This document shows positions 9,232 to 18,320 of a stretch of 64,000 nucleotides of DNA, in pieces. The position numbers and the translations under genes are program-made. The first letter of the stretch is position 1, and each line of letters opens with the position of its first letter. A model generated the notes under the pieces. The model did no database searches. It was not told the origin of the DNA and was given only the letters and a program-made list of their open reading frames with translations. Origin of the DNA: Proteus vulgaris (GTDB lineage: Bacteria; Pseudomonadota; Gammaproteobacteria; Enterobacterales; Enterobacteriaceae); contig NZ_CP090064.1 in assembly GCF_023100685.1 (NCBI RefSeq), positions 1,984,001 through 2,048,000 of the forward strand. Direction: 5' to 3'.

Positions 9232-10230
9232 TTATCCTCTTGCTGCTAATGCGGTGACACGATTTATTGCTTTACCGCTATAAATGGTGTGCATAGCAAC
9301 TTCAGTATTCATTTTTAAATCTTCTTGCCCATGTAAACGCATTAATAAAGCGACATTAGCTGCGACAGATTCGGTATGTGCTCTTTTTCCTTCACCTTGC
9401 AGTAAACTTGCCAATAATTGGCGGTTAACTTCAGGTGTACCACCTTCTAAATCGGCCATTGAACAAGGACGAAGACCAAAATCACTTGGTGTGAGTTCAT
9501 AACGTGTAATTTCACCATTACGTAATTCAGCGACTTGAGTCGGTGCATGTAACGACACTTCATCCATACCACCACTGTGTACCACAGCAGCGCGTTCATA
9601 ACCCAATACTTTTAGCGTGTCTGCAATAGGCATTAATAACTCAGGGCTATAAACACCAATTAATGCCAATGGTGGGCGAGCTGGATTAATCAAGGGACCT
9701 AATACGTTAAATAAGGTGCGTGTTTTTAGTTGTTGGCGCACTGGGGCTGCAAAACGAAAACCACTGTGATACTGCGGTGCGAATAAAAAGCAAAGTCCCA
9801 CTTCATCTAATAATTGACGTGCATCATCCGCACTTCTGTCTAATGGAATACCAAAAGCAGCGAGTAAGTCTGATGAGCCTGAGCGACTAGATACGCTACG
9901 ATTACCGTGTTTCGCCACTTTGATACCGACTTCTGCCGCTACGAATGCGCTAGCTGTTGAGATATTGATGCTGTTCGCGCCGTCGCCACCAGTGCCAACA
10001 ATATCGCAAAAGGTGTAATCAGGACGAGGAAATGGCAGTGCATTTTCAAGTAATGCTCGTACAGCACCAGCAATTTCTTGTGGATGTTCACCACGCATTT
10101 TCATGCTAATTAATACAGCAGCTAATTGTGATTCTGTTAATTCACCACGGATAATCGCGCTAAACAGGGTTTGGCTTTCTTCTAATGTTAACTGCTGTGC
10201 GCTAAATAATTTGTTGAAGATAGTTTCCAT
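9232..10230 (-). CDS. trpD: Anthranilate phosphoribosyltransferase
   Basis: 332 residues. It transfers phosphoribose from PRPP to anthranilate. The PRPP-binding [17 protein letters not shown] (about 80-96) and [17 protein letters not shown] (about 106-122) motifs are intact, with the anthranilate-site [20 protein letters not shown] segment. In E. coli this protein is the C-terminal half of a TrpG-TrpD fusion. Here it is a free-standing gene with its own ATG ([14 protein letters not shown]), one base after the trpG stop. Confidence 0.97.
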   Translation of the reverse strand: METIFNKLFSAQQLTLEESQTLFSAIIRGELTESQLAAVLISMKMRGEHPQEIAGAVRALLENALPFPRPDYTFCDIVGTGGDGANSINISTASAFVAAEVGIKVAKHGNRSVSSRSGSSDLLAAFGIPLDRSADDARQLLDEVGLCFLFAPQYHSGFRFAAPVRQQLKTRTLFNVLGPLINPARPPLALIGVYSPELLMPIADTLKVLGYERAAVVHSGGMDEVSLHAPTQVAELRNGEITRYELTPSDFGLRPCSMADLEGGTPEVNRQLLASLLQGEGKRAHTESVAANVALLMRLHGQEDLKMNTEVAMHTIYSGKAINRVTALAARG

Positions 10231-10231
10231 T

Positions 10232-10825
10232 TTATTTGTCTCCTTTAGGAGTTAATGCCCATGCGATTGTTTGTTCTAAGAGTTGTGCACCTTTGGTGGT
10301 TAAAATTGATTCTGGGTGAAACTGAAAACCACAAGTTTTATGTTGACGGTGGCGCACCGCCATAACAGTGTTATCGCACCAAGCATTAATAATAAGTTGT
10401 TCTGGAACGTGTTCTCCTGAAAGCGAATGATAACGAGCAACGGGTAAAGGATTAGGTAAATTCACAAACATTTCGCTGTTATCATGTTCAGCCAATGTCG
10501 CTTTACCGTGTAAGATCTCTCCACATGAAGAAACTTTGCCACCGTAAGCTTCAATGATGGCTTGATGACCTAAACAGATACCAACAACAGGTAATGTACC
10601 TAGTACACGTTTCAACAATTCAGGCATACAGCCTGCTTGTGAAGGTGCACCTGGCCCTGGGGATAACAGTAAAATCGGGTTATCGAGTTCGCATAGTTTT
10701 TGTTCAATAAAATCAGCAGTGACGCTATTGCGATAAATGACAACGTTATTGCCAAGGCTACGTAATTGATCGACAAGGTTATAAGTAAAAGAGTCGATGT
10801 TATCGAGAAGTAAGATCGTTGCCAT
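10232..10825 (-). CDS. trpG: Anthranilate synthase glutamine amidotransferase subunit (unfused)
   Basis: 197 residues from the ATG at 10825, which shares its A with the trpE TAA stop (TAATG) and has GGAGG upstream; an in-frame ATG six bases earlier is less likely. It is a class I glutaminase that supplies ammonia to TrpE. The nucleophile Cys is in [10 protein letters not shown] and the His-Glu pair in FQFHPESIL. It ends before trpD rather than running into it, unlike E. coli; Serratia is a known case of the same split. TrpE-TrpG coupling would keep the two subunits equimolar. Confidence 0.96.
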   Translation of the reverse strand: MATILLLDNIDSFTYNLVDQLRSLGNNVVIYRNSVTADFIEQKLCELDNPILLLSPGPGAPSQAGCMPELLKRVLGTLPVVGICLGHQAIIEAYGGKVSSCGEILHGKATLAEHDNSEMFVNLPNPLPVARYHSLSGEHVPEQLIINAWCDNTVMAVRHRQHKTCGFQFHPESILTTKGAQLLEQTIAWALTPKGDK

Positions 10826-12402
10826 TAGCAAGCCTCCTGTATTTGTATTTCTGTATGAGCTTGTAAAATGGCATTGATTACAGCTTGTGATTTATTGCGG
10901 GTTTCTTCCGCTTCCATTTTGGGATCTGAGTCGAGCACAATTCCGGCTCCGACTTGAATTGTGGCAATATTATTTTCAACATAAGCGGAGCGAATAACTA
11001 TGCAAGTATCAAAATCACCGGTACCAGTAAAATAACCAATGGCTCCACCATAGCTACCACGTTTTGTTTTTTCATAACGAGCAATTAATTGCATAGCACT
11101 GACTTTAGGGGCACCTGATAGTGTTCCCATATTCATACATGCTTGGTAAGCATGGAAAATATCTAAGTCATCACGTAATTTTCCAACCACTCTAGATACT
11201 AAATGCATTACAAAAGCATAACGATCAACTTTTGTTAGCTCTGCAACATAGCGGCTGCCTGCTTGGCAAATACGTGCTAAATCATTACGCGCCAAATCAA
11301 CTAACATTAAATGCTCTGAAAGTTCTTTGGTGTCAGTACGCATTTCTAGCTCAATGCGGCTGTCTAAATCTGCATTAATTGAACCATCAGCATTGCGTCC
11401 TCTAGGACGAGTTCCTGCAATTGGGTAGATTTCAATTTGGCGATCACTGGTTTGATATTTCAGTGCACTTTCTGGTGATGCACCAAAAACAGTGAATAGA
11501 GCATCTTGCATATAAAACAGATACGGGCTTGGGTTTTTCTGTTTCAACACTTGATATGCGGCAAGTGGTGAAGGGCAAGCTATTTGAAAACGACGTGATG
11601 GTACGACTTGGAAAATATCACCACGACGAATATAAGTTTTCATTGCCTCAACGATATCACCATAGCCTTTATCGTCCATATTGGTGTGTATTGTTGAACC
11701 TTCCGCTGTTAAAGCGTGGCGAATAGGGTGTTTTAATGGTTGTTTAGCCAGTGAAATTAATTCAGTTTGTCGTAAAGCGAGACGTTGGCATTCTGTTTTA
11801 TCATCAGTAAATGCAATGGAAACCAACTGACTATCTTTATTTTGATGGTCGATCACGATTAATTGTTCGGCTAAATAAAAGCAATAATCAGGGCAAGAAA
11901 AATCACTTTCTAATTCAGGAATAGATTCAAACCCGCAGACTAAGTCATACGCAAATAAGCCACCAATAAAGATAAAGTTTGCATCTTTAGTGTCTTTATT
12001 AACAAGAAAGAAACGCAACGCATCAAATACGCTAGCCGATTTTAATTTGCTTTCTTCATCGGTCTCTTGTGAAGGTGTAGCAAAAGTAAAAACACACTGT
12101 TTGTCGCTCTCTGACGTTAAATTAGCTTTTTCTTTTAGTGCGATTTTTAATGCGGGCAATAACGCTTGTCCATTAACACTTAGTGCATCAATAGTGACTT
12201 GATTTTTTACTGCACTGATGCGTAATGCACTATCAACAATTAATAAGCTTTTTAGGTTTGCTTTAGTGTCGATTTGTGCGGATTCTAGCAATAATGTGTA
12301 ATGTTGATTTTCACATAATGTATTGAAAAGCAAAGCTGGTTCGCTGTGATAAGGCAGTGGCGTTGCCTTGGTATTAAATGAGAATGCAAGTGATGTATTC
12401 AT
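10825..12402 (-). CDS. trpE: Anthranilate synthase component I
   Basis: 525 residues (E. coli 520). It converts chorismate and ammonia to anthranilate and is the feedback-controlled entry step. The chorismate-binding C-terminal half shows [43 protein letters not shown] and [15 protein letters not shown]. The N-terminal [11 protein letters not shown] region contains the LLES motif that forms the tryptophan feedback site. It is the first structural gene of the operon, 42 bases after the attenuator terminator. Confidence 0.98.
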   Translation of the reverse strand: MNTSLAFSFNTKATPLPYHSEPALLFNTLCENQHYTLLLESAQIDTKANLKSLLIVDSALRISAVKNQVTIDALSVNGQALLPALKIALKEKANLTSESDKQCVFTFATPSQETDEESKLKSASVFDALRFFLVNKDTKDANFIFIGGLFAYDLVCGFESIPELESDFSCPDYCFYLAEQLIVIDHQNKDSQLVSIAFTDDKTECQRLALRQTELISLAKQPLKHPIRHALTAEGSTIHTNMDDKGYGDIVEAMKTYIRRGDIFQVVPSRRFQIACPSPLAAYQVLKQKNPSPYLFYMQDALFTVFGASPESALKYQTSDRQIEIYPIAGTRPRGRNADGSINADLDSRIELEMRTDTKELSEHLMLVDLARNDLARICQAGSRYVAELTKVDRYAFVMHLVSRVVGKLRDDLDIFHAYQACMNMGTLSGAPKVSAMQLIARYEKTKRGSYGGAIGYFTGTGDFDTCIVIRSAYVENNIATIQVGAGIVLDSDPKMEAEETRNKSQAVINAILQAHTEIQIQEAC

Positions 12403-12442
12403 TGTTATCGCTCTATATTATTTTCTTTATTTACTGTTTTTA

Positions 12443-12473
12443 AAGCATAAAAAAACCCGCGTAGGCGGGTTTT
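12443..12473 (-). terminator. trp attenuator terminator
   Basis: On the minus strand AAACCCGC-CTAC-GCGGGTTT is followed by a T run, between the leader peptide and trpE. The 5' arm can instead pair with GGCGGTTT at the end of the leader ORF (12501-12508), giving the alternative antiterminator. Confidence 0.92.
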
Positions 12474-12499
12474 AGATATCACTGACGTTAAGCAGGAGA

Positions 12500-12562
12500 T
12501 CAAACCGCCCATAAAAGAGTGTTGCGCCACCAAAGAGCGATAAGATGTTGATTGATATTCAT
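12500..12562 (-). CDS. trpL: trp operon leader peptide
   Basis: A 20-codon ORF from ATG at 12562 to TGA at 12500: MNINQHLIALWWRNTLLWAV. It has tandem Trp codons at 11-12 and a third at 18, and an AAGGAG ribosome site 5 bases upstream. Tryptophan shortage should stall the ribosome on the Trp codons and let the antiterminator form. The third Trp codon directly abuts the antiterminator 5' arm, an arrangement different from the 14-residue E. coli leader. A 60-residue ORF in another frame here is spurious. Confidence 0.93.
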   Translation of the reverse strand: MNINQHLIALWWRNTLLWAV

Positions 12563-12614
12563 AAGATCTCCTTACAGCTAACGACAAATAAACAGAAAGT
12601 GAACTAGCTCGTGT

Positions 12615-12651
12615 TGCGTACTAGTTAACTGGATTGCGTTAGGTTCGTCAA
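12615..12651 (-). promoter_or_regulatory. trp promoter with TrpR operator
   Basis: Minus strand: -35 TTGACG (12646-12651), 17-base spacer, -10 TTAACT (12623-12628). The -10 is embedded in AGTTAACTAGTACGC (12616-12630), which matches the core of the E. coli trp operator. Repressor binding would therefore block the -10 box, as in E. coli. Confidence 0.92.
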
Positions 12652-12710
12652 GTACTTTATGGCATACTCTTTAAAAATTATTATCTTGCTAAGGTGAAAA
12701 GGGAGACGTG

Positions 12711-13571
12711 ATGACTGAAGGGCTATCTGATTTAAGAGTGATTTATGATTTACACAGCCACACTACCGCGTCAGATGGCGAGCTTTCACCAGAAGAACTG
12801 GTTGATAGAGCGATAGAGCGTCAAATTAATGTTTTAGCGATTACGGATCACGATACAACAGCGGCAATTACACCTGCTAAGCATTATATTGCAGAAAAAA
12901 ATCTGCCTCTTACTCTGATATCAGGTGTCGAAATATCGACTTTGTGGGAGAATATAGAAATCCATATTGTTGGATTAAATATGGATATCGACCATAACGC
13001 AATGAAATCGCTCCTTTCATCACAAAGCCAATGTCGTGAAACACGTGCGATAATGATAGGTGAGCGATTAGAAAAAGCAGGTATTGCCAATGCTTTTGAA
13101 GGCGCTAAAGCGCTAGCGCATGGTGGGCAAATAACAAGAGGGCACTTTGCCCGATTTTTAGTGAATGACGGACATGTTGCCTCAGTTAATAAAGTATTTA
13201 AACGTTATTTAGCGAAAGGAAAAACAGGCTATGTACCCCCGCAATGGTGCTCAATAGGTGACGCGGTCACAGCAATTCATGCTGCTGGTGGTGTTGCAGT
13301 GTTAGCACATCCGGGTCGATATGGTCTATCTTCTAAATGGTTAAAACGATTAACACTTTATTTTAAACAACAAGGTGGTGATGCAATCGAAGTGGCACAA
13401 TGCCAACAACCACCACAAGAACGAGAACAACACGCGGCATTAGCTCAATCTTATGAGTTAAAAGCTTCGTTAGGTTCTGATTTTCATCGTCCTTGCTCGT
13501 GGATAGAGTTGGGGCGTAATTTATGGTTACCCGGTGGCGTTGAACCAGTTTGGTCGCTATGGCAGGAGTAA
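12711..13571 (+). CDS. rnm: PHP-domain 5'-3' exoribonuclease RNase AM (YciV)
   Basis: 286 residues from the ATG at 12711, chosen over the GTG three bases earlier because of GGGAG spacing. The PHP metallophosphoesterase motifs are present: DLHSHTTASDG (motif 1), ITDHDTT (motif 2), a conserved HPGRYG, and GSDFH near the C-terminus. E. coli Rnm trims short RNA 5' ends and matures 5S and other rRNAs. It is divergent from the trp operon and starts a likely operon with yciO, 24 bases downstream. Confidence 0.93.
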   Translation: MTEGLSDLRVIYDLHSHTTASDGELSPEELVDRAIERQINVLAITDHDTTAAITPAKHYIAEKNLPLTLISGVEISTLWENIEIHIVGLNMDIDHNAMKSLLSSQSQCRETRAIMIGERLEKAGIANAFEGAKALAHGGQITRGHFARFLVNDGHVASVNKVFKRYLAKGKTGYVPPQWCSIGDAVTAIHAAGGVAVLAHPGRYGLSSKWLKRLTLYFKQQGGDAIEVAQCQQPPQEREQHAALAQSYELKASLGSDFHRPCSWIELGRNLWLPGGVEPVWSLWQE

Positions 13572-13595
13572 CATCAGAAATTCGTTGAGGGATGT

Positions 13596-14216
13596 ATGAG
13601 CCAACTTTTTTATATTCACCCTGATAATCCGCAGGCTCGTTTAATTGAACAAAGTGCTGATATTTTACGCAAAGGCGGAGTGGTGATTTATCCAACAGAT
13701 TCTGGCTATGCTATTGGCTGTTGTTTAGAAAACAAAGATGCAATGACGCGGATTTGTCGTATTCGTCAATTAGATAAAAACCATAATTTCACACTGATGT
13801 GTCGTGATCTGTCAGAAATCGCTAATTACGCTTATGTTGATAACGTGGTATTTCGTTTAATAAAAAATAATACCCCAGGTAATTACACCTTTATCTTAAA
13901 AGCGACTAAAGATGTACCAAAGCGTTTGATGAATGATAAACGTAAAACGATTGGCTTACGTGTTCCTTCTAACCCTATTGCATTAGCATTGTTAGAAAAT
14001 ATTGGTGAGCCATTGATGTCAACTAGCCTGATTTTACCGGGTAATGATTTTGCCGAGTCTGATCCTGAAGAAATCAACGATTTATTAAGCAAACAAGTTG
14101 ATTTAGTGATCCATGGTGGCTATTTAGGTCAAAAACCTACAACAGTAATTGATTTAACAGAAGATAGCCCAGTGATAATCCGAGAAGGTACCGGAGATAT
14201 TACTCCATTTCAGTAA
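13596..14216 (+). CDS. yciO: YciO, YrdC/Sua5-like family protein
   Basis: 206 residues with the YrdC-like fold: GGVVIYPTDSGYAIGC near residue 30, a KKxT-equivalent IRQLDKNHNFTLMC, and LRVPSNPIALALLENIGEPLMSTS. YciO is a paralogue of TsaC/Sua5 and binds dsRNA or nucleotides; its in vivo role is less clear than TsaC threonylcarbamoyl-AMP synthesis. Length matches E. coli YciO (206). It is co-directional with rnm and precedes rluB by 400 bases. Confidence 0.92.
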   Translation: MSQLFYIHPDNPQARLIEQSADILRKGGVVIYPTDSGYAIGCCLENKDAMTRICRIRQLDKNHNFTLMCRDLSEIANYAYVDNVVFRLIKNNTPGNYTFILKATKDVPKRLMNDKRKTIGLRVPSNPIALALLENIGEPLMSTSLILPGNDFAESDPEEINDLLSKQVDLVIHGGYLGQKPTTVIDLTEDSPVIIREGTGDITPFQ

Positions 14217-14618
14217 ATGATTTGGTCGATTAAACTAAATATCGATTCGATAGATGCATAGTGAAGAAATTTATCGTGAGATAAAGAGATAAAAGGTGAA
14301 GGGATTTATCGCTTGTGTTAAATTTATACATTGCGATAAAAATCACGGTGCTTGTTTTTAACATCGGTTATGTCAATGAGCGTTTTCGTTGATGCGTTAA
14401 TATGCATACAAAAGAAGCAGTTAAAACCGTCATGCTATTTTATCGAAACTATTTATCACAATGTTGATGTGAAAATCATCAACATTGTTCACTATTGAAT
14501 CAATAAACCTGTGTTTATTAGTGAATTTAATAAACATGGGTTATTTTTTACTTAATTGATTTTTAAAAATTAATTCTATTTTTATGACGCCTGTGAAGGC
14601 GACACATGAGGTTGTTTC
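14217..14618 (+). other. Structured 5' region upstream of rluB
   Basis: 402 bases without a credible ORF. It contains two strong adjacent dyads: ACAATGTTGATG/CATCAACATTGT (14458-14488) and AACCTGTGTTTATTA/TAATAAACATGGGTT (14506-14532, the second followed by a T run). A small CGCCT/AGGCG hairpin lies at 14588-14601 next to the rluB ribosome site (GAGG). Confidence 0.5.
14505..14541 (+). terminator. Possible intrinsic terminator or attenuator before rluB
   Basis: A 15-base stem with two wobble-type changes (AACCTGTGTTTATTA and TAATAAACATGGGTT) is followed by ATTTTTTA. It lies 79 bases before the rluB start, so it could end yciO transcription or act as an rluB leader attenuator. Confidence 0.45.
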
Positions 14619-15542
14619 ATGAGCGATAAATCGCAACGTACTGAAAAATTACAAAAAATCCTTGCTCGTTCTGGCCACGGCTCTCGTCGTGAGATTGAAG
14701 GTTACCTTCAAGAAGGACGTATCAGCATTGATGGTACAAAAGCAAAATTAGGTGATCGTATTGATGTCACCACAACAGCAAAAATCCGCTTAGATGGTCG
14801 TATTTTAAATATTCGCGAAGCCCAAAAAGATGTTTGTCGAGTGTTAGCGTACTACAAACCTGAAGGTGAACTGTGTACTCGTAGTGATCCACAAGGCCGT
14901 CCTACCGTTTTCCAACGTCTTCCACGTCTTAACAGTGCTCGCTGGATCGCTGTTGGTCGTCTTGATGTGAATACCAGTGGATTATTGCTATTTACAACAG
15001 ATGGTGAATTAGCTAACCGTTTAATGCACCCAAGCCGAGAAGTGGAACGTGAATATGCGGTTCGTGTTTTCGGTGAAATTGATGATGCTAAAATTCGTCA
15101 ATTAACTCGTGGTGTGCAATTAGAAGATGGCCCAGCGTCATTCCGCTCTGTTTCTTATCGTGGTGGTGAAGGGATTAACCAATGGTACAACGTTTCACTG
15201 ACAGAAGGCCGTAACCGTGAAGTTCGCCGTATGTGGGAAGCGGTTGGTGTTCAAGTAAGCCGTCTTATTCGTGTTCGCTATGGTGATATTGATTTACCTA
15301 AAGGTCTACCACGCGGTGGCTGGGTAGAGCTTGGGTTAGAGCAGATTAACTACTTGCGTCAACTGGTTGAGTTAAATGATGAAACAGTAACAAAAGTAGC
15401 GGTAGAAAAAGACCAACGTCGAATTAAAGCAAATCAAATTCGTCGTGCGGTTAAGCGTCATACTAAAATATCAGCTCGCACCTCTACATCACCTGCAAAA
15501 AGAGCGTCAAGTCGTCGTCAGTCAACTGGAAATAATAAGTAG
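14619..15542 (+). CDS. rluB: 23S rRNA pseudouridine(2605) synthase
   Basis: 307 residues. It has an N-terminal S4 RNA-binding domain ([25 protein letters not shown], residues 9 onward; positions only partly quoted). The RsuA/RluB catalytic domain contains the Asp motif [19 protein letters not shown] (about 108-126) and the late [15 protein letters not shown] motif. A basic low-complexity tail (about 265-307, rich in R, K, S, T) is typical of RluB. It modifies U2605 in the peptidyl-transferase region. A terminator follows. Confidence 0.95.
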   Translation: MSDKSQRTEKLQKILARSGHGSRREIEGYLQEGRISIDGTKAKLGDRIDVTTTAKIRLDGRILNIREAQKDVCRVLAYYKPEGELCTRSDPQGRPTVFQRLPRLNSARWIAVGRLDVNTSGLLLFTTDGELANRLMHPSREVEREYAVRVFGEIDDAKIRQLTRGVQLEDGPASFRSVSYRGGEGINQWYNVSLTEGRNREVRRMWEAVGVQVSRLIRVRYGDIDLPKGLPRGGWVELGLEQINYLRQLVELNDETVTKVAVEKDQRRIKANQIRRAVKRHTKISARTSTSPAKRASSRRQSTGNNK

Positions 15543-15590
15543 TTTTTGAATAATTATTTATTATTTTAAATTAAAATATCATATTTCATT

Positions 15591-15628
15591 AAGAGGCAGC
15601 CAATAAACATTGGGTGCCTCTTTTTTGA
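15591..15628 (+). terminator. rluB intrinsic terminator
   Basis: AAGAGGCAGCCAA (15591-15603) and TTGGGTGCCTCTT (15610-15622) form a stem with one mismatch, followed by a T run. Confidence 0.85.
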
Positions 15629-15742
15629 TAGCTTTCTTTTTTCTATAAATAAAACTATGATGCATAGATTAATAAGATAAGAAGTCATTTTTATTAAAAT
15701 AATATTTTGTTTGTATATTTTACAATAAGGTATACGCGATAT

Positions 15743-16690
15743 ATGCATCGTTTTTTTTATTTAACAACAATGTTATGTGCGACTACTCTTACTACGGGTT
15801 GTGAGCCAGAAGCTAACTCAAATTCACAATCTGGCGTGTTTTATATCAGTAACAATAAAACCGTACCGTTAGTCTTTCAAATTGATGAAAATTCTTTTTG
15901 GCTTAATACAGGTGAAGTAAAAGAAATAAAATTAGAGAATGGAAAACATGTATTAGTTAATGCTGATGGAGAAAAGAAAATTTTTATGATTTATCCTGGC
16001 AATCATGGGGGGATAATTAATCCATCTAGGGATATCTACTATAGTTTTACCTCTGCTTTTTCACCTAAAGGAAATGACGAACACTTATACTTAACAATTC
16101 GTTCCATTTGGATTGATGGACAGCTTGTGAGTGGGGCTATTAATAGCTCTGATGCCACATTCATTGATAATAATATCTTCCAGTGTGAAATTCCTTTAAA
16201 TAAACCTATTACAACGTATTTATCTGATTGGGATAATAAGAGAATGGGAAATGTATTAACTAAGTGTTTTTCCCAATCCGAATTTCAAGATTTTTTATCA
16301 AAAAAACCATATGACATTCATGTTTATTCTGATCTATCTTTATTAGAAGCGCATAAGGAACAAAATAAATATAACTGGATAAATAATGAGAACACGCGAA
16401 CAGATGATTTTATACCGACAATAAGTAATATTACGTTTAATAATAGTGAGATGCTTAAAGAAGCTAAAAATATTTATAAAATAACCAATTCCTATTTAGC
16501 TTCTCGTGATCCAAGTGAAAAGATAAATTACTATAATCAATATCATTTTCATGTAATGGCAATGGCTATGGTTTATAGTCAGCAGATACAAAATGATATA
16601 TTTGATGATAAAGAAGCTTATTTCAAACTGATAAATGAAACAGGGCGTATATTTGGTGCAGGTATATTAAGTGAACCTGCTTTAATATAA
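15743..16690 (+). CDS. Unrecognised outer-membrane lipoprotein
   Basis: 315 residues from the ATG at 15743 (an upstream TTG gives no signal peptide at the right place). The signal peptide ends LTTGC (Cys20) with Glu at +2, predicting an outer-membrane lipoprotein. The mature part is AT-rich in codon use and rich in N, K, I and Y. Residues 35-75 read as short beta-strands (FQIDENSFWLNTGEVKEI). It contains two further Cys (CEIPLN, KCFSQSEF) that could form a disulfide. I do not recognise a family. It sits between rluB and btuR, which lack such a gene in E. coli, so it looks like a lineage-specific insertion. No function can be assigned. Confidence 0.75.
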   Translation: MHRFFYLTTMLCATTLTTGCEPEANSNSQSGVFYISNNKTVPLVFQIDENSFWLNTGEVKEIKLENGKHVLVNADGEKKIFMIYPGNHGGIINPSRDIYYSFTSAFSPKGNDEHLYLTIRSIWIDGQLVSGAINSSDATFIDNNIFQCEIPLNKPITTYLSDWDNKRMGNVLTKCFSQSEFQDFLSKKPYDIHVYSDLSLLEAHKEQNKYNWINNENTRTDDFIPTISNITFNNSEMLKEAKNIYKITNSYLASRDPSEKINYYNQYHFHVMAMAMVYSQQIQNDIFDDKEAYFKLINETGRIFGAGILSEPALI

Positions 16691-16735
16691 ATAATTATTC
16701 ACTTTTTATGTGATTAAAAAGACAATAGGTAATTA

Positions 16736-17326
16736 TTACCAATCTATACCTTTTTGTGCTTTTATCCCACTATCAAAAGCATGTTTGATAGGACGCATTT
16801 CTGTCACTGTATCAGCTAACTCAATTAATTTTCTATGGCAGCCTCTTCCTGTAATAATAACGTTTTGGTGTGCAGGGCGAGAGCTAATTGCTGAAATAAC
16901 CTCATCTAATGGTAAATAGTTAAAGCTAATCATATAAGTTATTTCATCAAGGATAACTAAATCATACTCTGGGTTATTAAGCAGTTTGAGTGCATATTGC
17001 CATGTATTTAAGCAAGCCGTTGTATCGGCACTTTTATCTTGAGTTTCCCAAGTAAAGCCTGTCTCCATGACATAAAAAGGCACACCAAATTGCTCTAATA
17101 AATTACGTTCACCGTTTTCCCAAGTTCCTTTAATAAACTGCACAACACCGACCTTTTTTTGATGACCAACAGCACGTGTTGCTGTACCCATCGCTGCTGT
17201 CGTTTTACCTTTACCATTACCTGTAAAGATCATCAAAATACCTTGTTCTCGTTGAGCTTGCTCAATTCGGGTATCTACTTTCTCTTTTAAGCGTTGTTGG
17301 CGTTTTTGGTGTTGTGCATCATTCAT
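16736..17326 (-). CDS. btuR: Cob(I)alamin / cob(I)yrinic acid a,c-diamide adenosyltransferase
   Basis: 196 residues from the ATG at 17326, which aligns with E. coli BtuR MSDERYQQRQQ; a longer frame would run into yciK. The Walker A motif GNGKGKTTAAMGTATRAVGH is at about 36-55, followed by GVVQFIKGTWENGERN and the conserved ILDEITYM and ITGRGCHRKLIELADTV segments. It adenosylates corrinoids for adenosylcobalamin formation and scavenging. It follows yciK by 19 bases on the same strand, as in E. coli. Confidence 0.95.
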   Translation of the reverse strand: MNDAQHQKRQQRLKEKVDTRIEQAQREQGILMIFTGNGKGKTTAAMGTATRAVGHQKKVGVVQFIKGTWENGERNLLEQFGVPFYVMETGFTWETQDKSADTTACLNTWQYALKLLNNPEYDLVILDEITYMISFNYLPLDEVISAISSRPAHQNVIITGRGCHRKLIELADTVTEMRPIKHAFDSGIKAQKGIDW

Positions 17327-17345
17327 TTTTGACCTCGAATTTACG

Positions 17346-18110
17346 TTATTCAGCAGGGCCTGCTTTACGGCCTGGTTGGGCATCTAAAGATTGTCCTTTC
17401 ACATCAATGCTGTCATCACTCATCAGGTAGAGATATAACGGCATCAAGTCTTTAGGTGTTTTTAGCTTTTGTGCATTTTCATCAGGAAATGCACTGGCTC
17501 TCATTGCGGTACGAGTGCCACCAGGATTAATGCAGTTAATTCGTAAGGTGCTGTCGTTATATTCTTCATTGAGTACCTGCATAAAGCCTTCTGTTGCGAA
17601 TTTGGAAACAGAATAAGCACCCCAACCGTAACGACCTTGGCGACCCACGCTGGATGTGGTGAGAATAAGACTTGCATGAGGGGCTTTTAGCATTAAAGGT
17701 AGCAGTGCTTTGGTCAGCATGAATGTCGCATTGACGTTAACTTGCATAACATCATGCCAAAGGTTACTTGGTTGATTAATGATAGGTTCAACAACACCTA
17801 GCAGACCTGCATTTTGTAGCACACCATCAAGGTGAGGAAAGCGTTTAACAAGTGTATCAGCAAATTGCTGAAAATCGTTTTCCGTTGCTGTAAGTAAATC
17901 AAGGGGATACAACATGGGTTGTTGTCCACCTGATGTAATGATTTCTTCTTGAACATCTTCAAGTTTTGATAAAGTACGGCCTAATAAGATAAGTGTTGCG
18001 CCATATTGCGCATAAGTTAGTGCGGCTTCTTTTCCTATGCCATCACCAGCACCAGTTACTAGAATAATTTTATCTTTTAGCACGCTATGATCCGGTTGAT
18101 ATTGCAACAT
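17346..18110 (-). CDS. yciK: YciK, short-chain dehydrogenase/reductase
   Basis: 254 residues with an N-terminal Rossmann motif (LVTGAGDGIGKEAALTYA, about 17-34), the NAG motif in LQNAGLLG, and the SDR catalytic YSVSK. Motif layout is that of a classical SDR; E. coli YciK has no settled substrate. Its long-standing pairing with btuR is conserved here. The start is ATG at 18110. Confidence 0.92.
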   Translation of the reverse strand: MLQYQPDHSVLKDKIILVTGAGDGIGKEAALTYAQYGATLILLGRTLSKLEDVQEEIITSGGQQPMLYPLDLLTATENDFQQFADTLVKRFPHLDGVLQNAGLLGVVEPIINQPSNLWHDVMQVNVNATFMLTKALLPLMLKAPHASLILTTSSVGRQGRYGWGAYSVSKFATEGFMQVLNEEYNDSTLRINCINPGGTRTAMRASAFPDENAQKLKTPKDLMPLYLYLMSDDSIDVKGQSLDAQPGRKAGPAE

Positions 18111-18320
18111 ATTGATATCCTGTCTAGTAAAAAGTAAATAAAGTGTAACGTCTTATTTGTCTAGCGACCAGTTTAGTCTGGTTTTTTGTTTACAATTTAT
18201 AGCTGATTTTTTTATGGTGTTACCCATAATTATGCCTTTGTGACTAGCGCTAAAGCAGAATTTCGTTAAACTAGGCATATTGGTTTTAGTCAGTGTTATT
18301 AACCTTAAAAAGAGGTCTTT

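Noticed and set aside
12405..12587. 60-residue minus-strand ORF upstream of trpE
   Set aside because: It lies over the trp leader and attenuator in another frame. The 20-codon leader with Trp codons explains the region better.
15566..15748. 60-residue minus-strand ORF after rluB
   Set aside because: Overlaps the rluB terminator and the start of the lipoprotein gene; no ribosome site or conserved content seen.
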